DNA of 8,138 bases from Deltaproteobacteria bacterium (lineage in GTDB: Bacteria; Myxococcota_A; Polyangia; Polyangiales; Houyiibacteriaceae): assembly GCA_019309605.1 (NCBI GenBank), contig JAFDFW010000073.1, positions 1 through 8,138 of the forward strand, read 5' to 3'. The translations under genes were made by a program, and so were the position numbers. This document shows, one piece after another, positions 5,044 to 8,138 of the stretch. The notes below the pieces were generated by a model that was given only the letters and a program-made list of their open reading frames with translations, did not search any database and was not told where the DNA came from. Within the stretch, counting starts at the first letter, position 1; every line of letters begins with the position of its first letter.

Positions 5044-8000
5044 CCTTGGGCGATCTTTCGAAGCTTCGCTTCCACGTCCGCCCGGTCGATGGCGTCGGGA
5101 TCCGCGAGCTCCAGGTAGCGCCCGTACTGAATGACGGCGTCCTGACGCTTCTTCTGCGCGTAGTAGATGTCGCCCGTCAACCGATGCGAGTCCGCGAGCC
5201 ACGCCTTGCGGCCGGGAGTCTTGCCGCCAAGAGAGGTCGCATTACCCAACGAGGTCAGCGCTTGCGCGCGACGGCCTTCGTCGAGCTGCAGGCGCCCCAA
5301 GCGGTACCACCAGTACCCATGCTCCGGATCGCCCGCGACGGCCTTCTCGAAAGCGACGATCGCTTCCTGCATCTGGCCTAGCTGGTAGTGACACTCGCCC
5401 ATGGCAGCCCAAGCATCGACCCGATTCGGATTGAGCTCGATGGCCTTACGCAAATCGCCGAGGGCGTCACGGACGATGCCCGCACGAATCCGAATCCGGG
5501 CGCGGAGCCAGTAGGCGTCACCGAGAGTCGGATCGAGCTTCAATGCAGTATCGAGCTCCCGCAGAGCGGTCGTCATTTCGTTCGCCTCGAGCGCCACCCA
5601 GGCGACGTACATTCGATAAAGGCCGCTGTCCGACTGGAGACGCGCGGCTCGGAGGAAGTGCTGCCGCGCGGGCTCCGTCTGGCCGCGTTCCAACTCGATG
5701 CGGCCGAGATAGTGCTCGGCCTCCGCAGAGTATGGCTGAGCGTCGATGACCTCGAGTAGCAGCTTCTCTCCCTCGTCCAGTTGGCCGGTGAGAACCAGCA
5801 CGGCGCCCAAACGCGACTTCAGCGCGGCATCCTTCGGTGACTCTGCGAGCGCTTCGCGGTAGCTCGTAGCGGCGGCATTCATGTCGCCAGTCGCTTCGGC
5901 GAGCCGGCCCTTCTCCAGTGAAAGGCCTGGGAACTTCGGGTCCAACTCCTGAACCTTGTCGAGCTCCGCGCTTGCCTGGTCGAGCATGTCCTTCCGGCGG
6001 TACGCCACAGCAAGCCCAAACTGGGCAGCGGAATCGCGGGGCTCCATTTCAAGCGCTTGCACGAACTGCTTGATCGCCTCGTCGAGGCGGTTGCGCTCGA
6101 GCTCGGCCCAACCGAGCACGCGCCGAACCTCCGCTGTAATCTCGACGTTTTGCTGGGCTTCGACGATGACGCCAACCGCTTCGCCGGGGCGCTTCGTAGA
6201 CCTGTAGTGTTGGGCGAGCGCCAGGTACGCGCGGAACGACTTTGGTTCGAGCGTGATCGCGTTTCGGAAGTGACGCACCGCCTCTTGGGTGTGCTCCAAG
6301 GCCTCGGCGACCTTCCCCTGCCAGAGCTCGACGTCTGCGTTCACCGGCTCGGGGGTCGCGAGGTCGGCGAGCAGCTTCTTGGCATCGTCGGCCTTGTCCA
6401 TCGCGAGGAGTGCCTCGGCCGCGCCAAGCTTGGCATCGACCACGACTTTGGACTTCCCGGTCACGTCCATTTCAGCGCCGGGTCGAATCTCCGACCGGAG
6501 CACGGTTTGGAAGCGGGCGTAGGCGTCCTGATAGGCGCCCTCCAACAGAACGAGTCGTGCGGCACCGAGCGCGGCGTCGGCGTTGCTCGTGTCGAACTCG
6601 AGCCCCTTCTCGTACATTTCGCGAGCGGCACCCAGGCGTCCCCGGTGTTCCTCGATACGAGCGACGAGCGTGAGGGCGGAGGACTGATCGGCCCGCGCTG
6701 GCTGCAAGGTGGCCCCCTCGACCTGCGCCAGGCCCGCAGGGGCTTGAAGAAGCTCGTAGGCCTCGTCGATCTGGCCCTCTTCGATCAGCAGTTCCGCGAC
6801 GGCAACGCGTGCACCCGCATGGTTCGGGCTGAGCTTCTGAGTCGCTCTGGCTGCAGCGGCCGCCTTTTCGCGATCGCCGAGCACACGATAGCCGCGGGCC
6901 AAGCCCCATTGCGCGCGGGCGCTGTCGTGCTTCTTCATGGCGCTGTCGAACGCATCGACCGCGGCTTGCCCTTCGCGGGCTCTGAGCGCGATCTCACCGG
7001 CCACCAAATCGACGTAGACATCGGTCGCGTCCTCTTGCGAAGCCAGCGCGAGTTCGGAAGTCGCGGTGGCTGTGTCCGCGTTGCGGAGGGCATCGGCCGC
7101 AAGCGCAACATGAACGCGCGGCGCTTCGTCCCCCCTGCGCTGCAAGTGCACGCGAAGCACGTCCGCGGCGCCCGCGCTCTCGACGTCCTGTCCGTAGCGC
7201 ACCTGATAGAAGGACTCGTGCAGGAGGCTCCTTGCGATCAGCGATCGATTCAGGGCCGCACCGTGACGCTCGCCCTCGAGCCTTGCGAGCGCTTGTCGCG
7301 TGGCGGCGTAGGTATCTGCCGCGGCCATCAACTCGGCTTCCTCGACCGCCTGCGCAACCAGCACTGCATCGCCGGAGGCGGGGAGAAACGGCTCCACTAG
7401 GTGAATCCCAAAGAGGCCGTACGGGGTGGTGCCGAGGTAGAAGCCTGCGCCTACCACCCCGGCGATGAGGCCCATCGCGGCCACAACTTTCATCAGCCAG
7501 GGCGGCCTTTTGATCGAACGCCGTTTGACCTTGCCCTTCAACCCGGCGGCCACGTCCAATCCGACTCCGCCGGGGTTGGGCATGCGGTGCACGCCGCCGT
7601 CGCCCTCACCTGAAAGCCCAGAGAACTCCAGCTCGTCAGATTCTGGCAGCTTGAGCTCCGCAGAGTCCCGACTGACACCGGCTGGGCCCGGCATCTCGCC
7701 CGGAGGGGCTGCCCCGGGTGTACCGAACGGCTGGCCAATGGGAGGCGGCGGTCCCGGGGCCTTCGGAGGCGCATCGAGCTCCATCTCGAGATCGAGGTCG
7801 GCTCCGTCGGGGAGGTCTAGCTCGATCGGCCCTCCGCCGTGAATCCGCTCCGGACCTTCTATATCGAGATCCATGAAGTCCTCACGGACCACGGGCAGAT
7901 CTTCTTGCCCGCTCGGCATGGGTAACTCGGAGTCGAGCGAGATCGGTGTGGGCACCGCGGACCCTCTCATCGGCGTCGGTAGCTCGGCGTCGGAAAGCGC

Positions 8001-8138
8001 CATCGGCAAATCGATCTCGTCAGCCATCGGCCCGAGGTCTCGCGCCCGCGCGGCGCCCATTGGCGCCGGCAAGTCGACTTCGCTCCCGGAAGCGCTGTGC
8101 ATCGGCGCAGGAAGGTCGGTGCCGCCTGGCGCTTCGAA
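5034..8138 (-). CDS. Large membrane-anchored TPR protein, N-terminus outside the window
   Basis: At least 1,034 residues are visible. The frame stays open to the right edge, and the first Met in the window (8100-8102) sits inside an LPAPM repeat, so it is internal and the true start lies beyond 8138. Numbered from that Met, residues 1-72 carry LP-x-P-M repeats and 77-180 are an acidic, Pro/Gly-rich linker. A basic patch (KVKRRSIKRP, 191-200) precedes one transmembrane helix at about 203-224 (7431-7496). From about 361 to 1001 come roughly 16-18 tetratricopeptide units. Clear ones include AVRHFRNAITLEPK (608-621), DEAIKQFVQALEMEPR (674-689), DALGDLRKAIELNPN (879-893) and EAIVAFEKAVAGDPE (913-927). 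The positive-inside rule puts the N-terminus in the cytoplasm and the TPRs in the periplasm. By analogy with myxobacterial proteins of this build, a zinc-ribbon domain may precede the repeats. Likely a protein-binding scaffold; the specific role is unknown. Confidence 0.9.
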   Translation of the reverse strand, partial: FEAPGGTDLPAPMHSASGSEVDLPAPMGAARARDLGPMADEIDLPMALSDAELPTPMRGSAVPTPISLDSELPMPSGQEDLPVVREDFMDLDIEGPERIHGGGPIELDLPDGADLDLEMELDAPPKAPGPPPPIGQPFGTPGAAPPGEMPGPAGVSRDSAELKLPESDELEFSGLSGEGDGGVHRMPNPGGVGLDVAAGLKGKVKRRSIKRPPWLMKVVAAMGLIAGVVGAGFYLGTTPYGLFGIHLVEPFLPASGDAVLVAQAVEEAELMAAADTYAATRQALARLEGERHGAALNRSLIARSLLHESFYQVRYGQDVESAGAADVLRVHLQRRGDEAPRVHVALAADALRNADTATATSELALASQEDATDVYVDLVAGEIALRAREGQAAVDAFDSAMKKHDSARAQWGLARGYRVLGDREKAAAAARATQKLSPNHAGARVAVAELLIEEGQIDEAYELLQAPAGLAQVEGATLQPARADQSSALTLVARIEEHRGRLGAAREMYEKGLEFDTSNADAALGAARLVLLEGAYQDAYARFQTVLRSEIRPGAEMDVTGKSKVVVDAKLGAAEALLAMDKADDAKKLLADLATPEPVNADVELWQGKVAEALEHTQEAVRHFRNAITLEPKSFRAYLALAQHYRSTKRPGEAVGVIVEAQQNVEITAEVRRVLGWAELERNRLDEAIKQFVQALEMEPRDSAAQFGLAVAYRRKDMLDQASAELDKVQELDPKFPGLSLEKGRLAEATGDMNAAATSYREALAESPKDAALKSRLGAVLVLTGQLDEGEKLLLEVIDAQPYSAEAEHYLGRIELERGQTEPARQHFLRAARLQSDSGLYRMYVAWVALEANEMTTALRELDTALKLDPTLGDAYWLRARIRIRAGIVRDALGDLRKAIELNPNRVDAWAAMGECHYQLGQMQEAIVAFEKAVAGDPEHGYWWYRLGRLQLDEGRRAQALTSLGNATSLGGKTPGRKAWLADSHRLTGDIYYAQKKRQDAVIQYGRYLELADPDAIDRADVEAKLRKIAQGVR
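7887..8117 (-). repeat. Degenerate LP-x-P-M peptide repeat region in the TPR protein
   Basis: About eight copies of a short motif follow each other every 8-12 residues: DLPAPM (8117-8100), DLPAPM, LGPM, DLPM, LPTPM, VPTPI, LPMP and DLPVV. The hydrophobic/proline core is kept while the linkers differ and are mostly acidic or small residues. This is a protein-level repeat; the DNA copies have diverged. Such segments are likely unstructured cytoplasmic linkers or short linear binding motifs. The array probably continues past the right edge of the window. Confidence 0.75.

Noticed and set aside
6057..7400. Long plus-strand open frame (447 codons) inside the TPR gene
   Set aside because: It is the antisense shadow of clear TPR repeats on the minus strand; its Leu/Arg/Gly-rich translation matches nothing recognisable.

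Overview
This is a GC-rich, almost fully coding stretch (all gaps between genes are under 120 bases) that reads like the chromosome of a myxobacterium or related Myxococcota/deltaproteobacterium. The evidence is the kind of proteins encoded. One is a lipoprotein with an acidic, Cys-rich MopE-like metal-binding motif. Another is a very large membrane-anchored TPR protein with a cytoplasmic 'LPAPM'-type repeat region. The L21 and L27 sequences are ordinary bacterial ones. I see no mobile element, tRNA, rRNA or CRISPR array. The assignment is by character of the proteins, not by a database match.

Layout. From 3776 down to the left edge everything is on the minus strand: a MopE/DUF2135-like lipoprotein (3135-3776) overlaps by ATGA a polytopic GT-C/GT87-type glycosyltransferase (1834-3138). 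After a 119-base gap holding a candidate promoter and leader hairpins come rplU (L21, 1406-1714), rpmA (L27, 1136-1396) and a HAD-IG 5'-nucleotidase (1-1127, C-terminus cut off by the window). The nucleotidase has no ATG start and sits where many bacteria carry obgE. From 3819 the plus strand carries a tight purine/pyrimidine salvage pair, a trimeric-type purine nucleoside phosphorylase (3819-4628) and cytidine deaminase (4628-5026). These are divergent from the lipoprotein across only 42 bases. The right 3.1 kb is one minus-strand gene (5034-8138, N-terminus outside the window) for a TPR protein convergent with cdd. Seven bases separate the two stop codons, and a perfect GC-rich hairpin spans that junction.

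How the parts fit. The nucleotidase (by family, IMP/GMP to inosine/guanosine), the phosphorylase (inosine/guanosine to base plus ribose-1-phosphate) and the cytidine deaminase are successive or parallel steps of nucleoside salvage, though they lie in two separate transcription units. The lipoprotein and glycosyltransferase are probably translationally coupled and act at the cell envelope; their substrate cannot be read from sequence. The TPR protein most likely presents a long TPR array in the periplasm. I found no convincing new defence or mobile system. The most notable signals are small: two mutually exclusive hairpins in the rplU leader, a palindrome filling the spacer of its candidate promoter, the nucleotidase in the obgE position, and the shared hairpin at the cdd/TPR junction.
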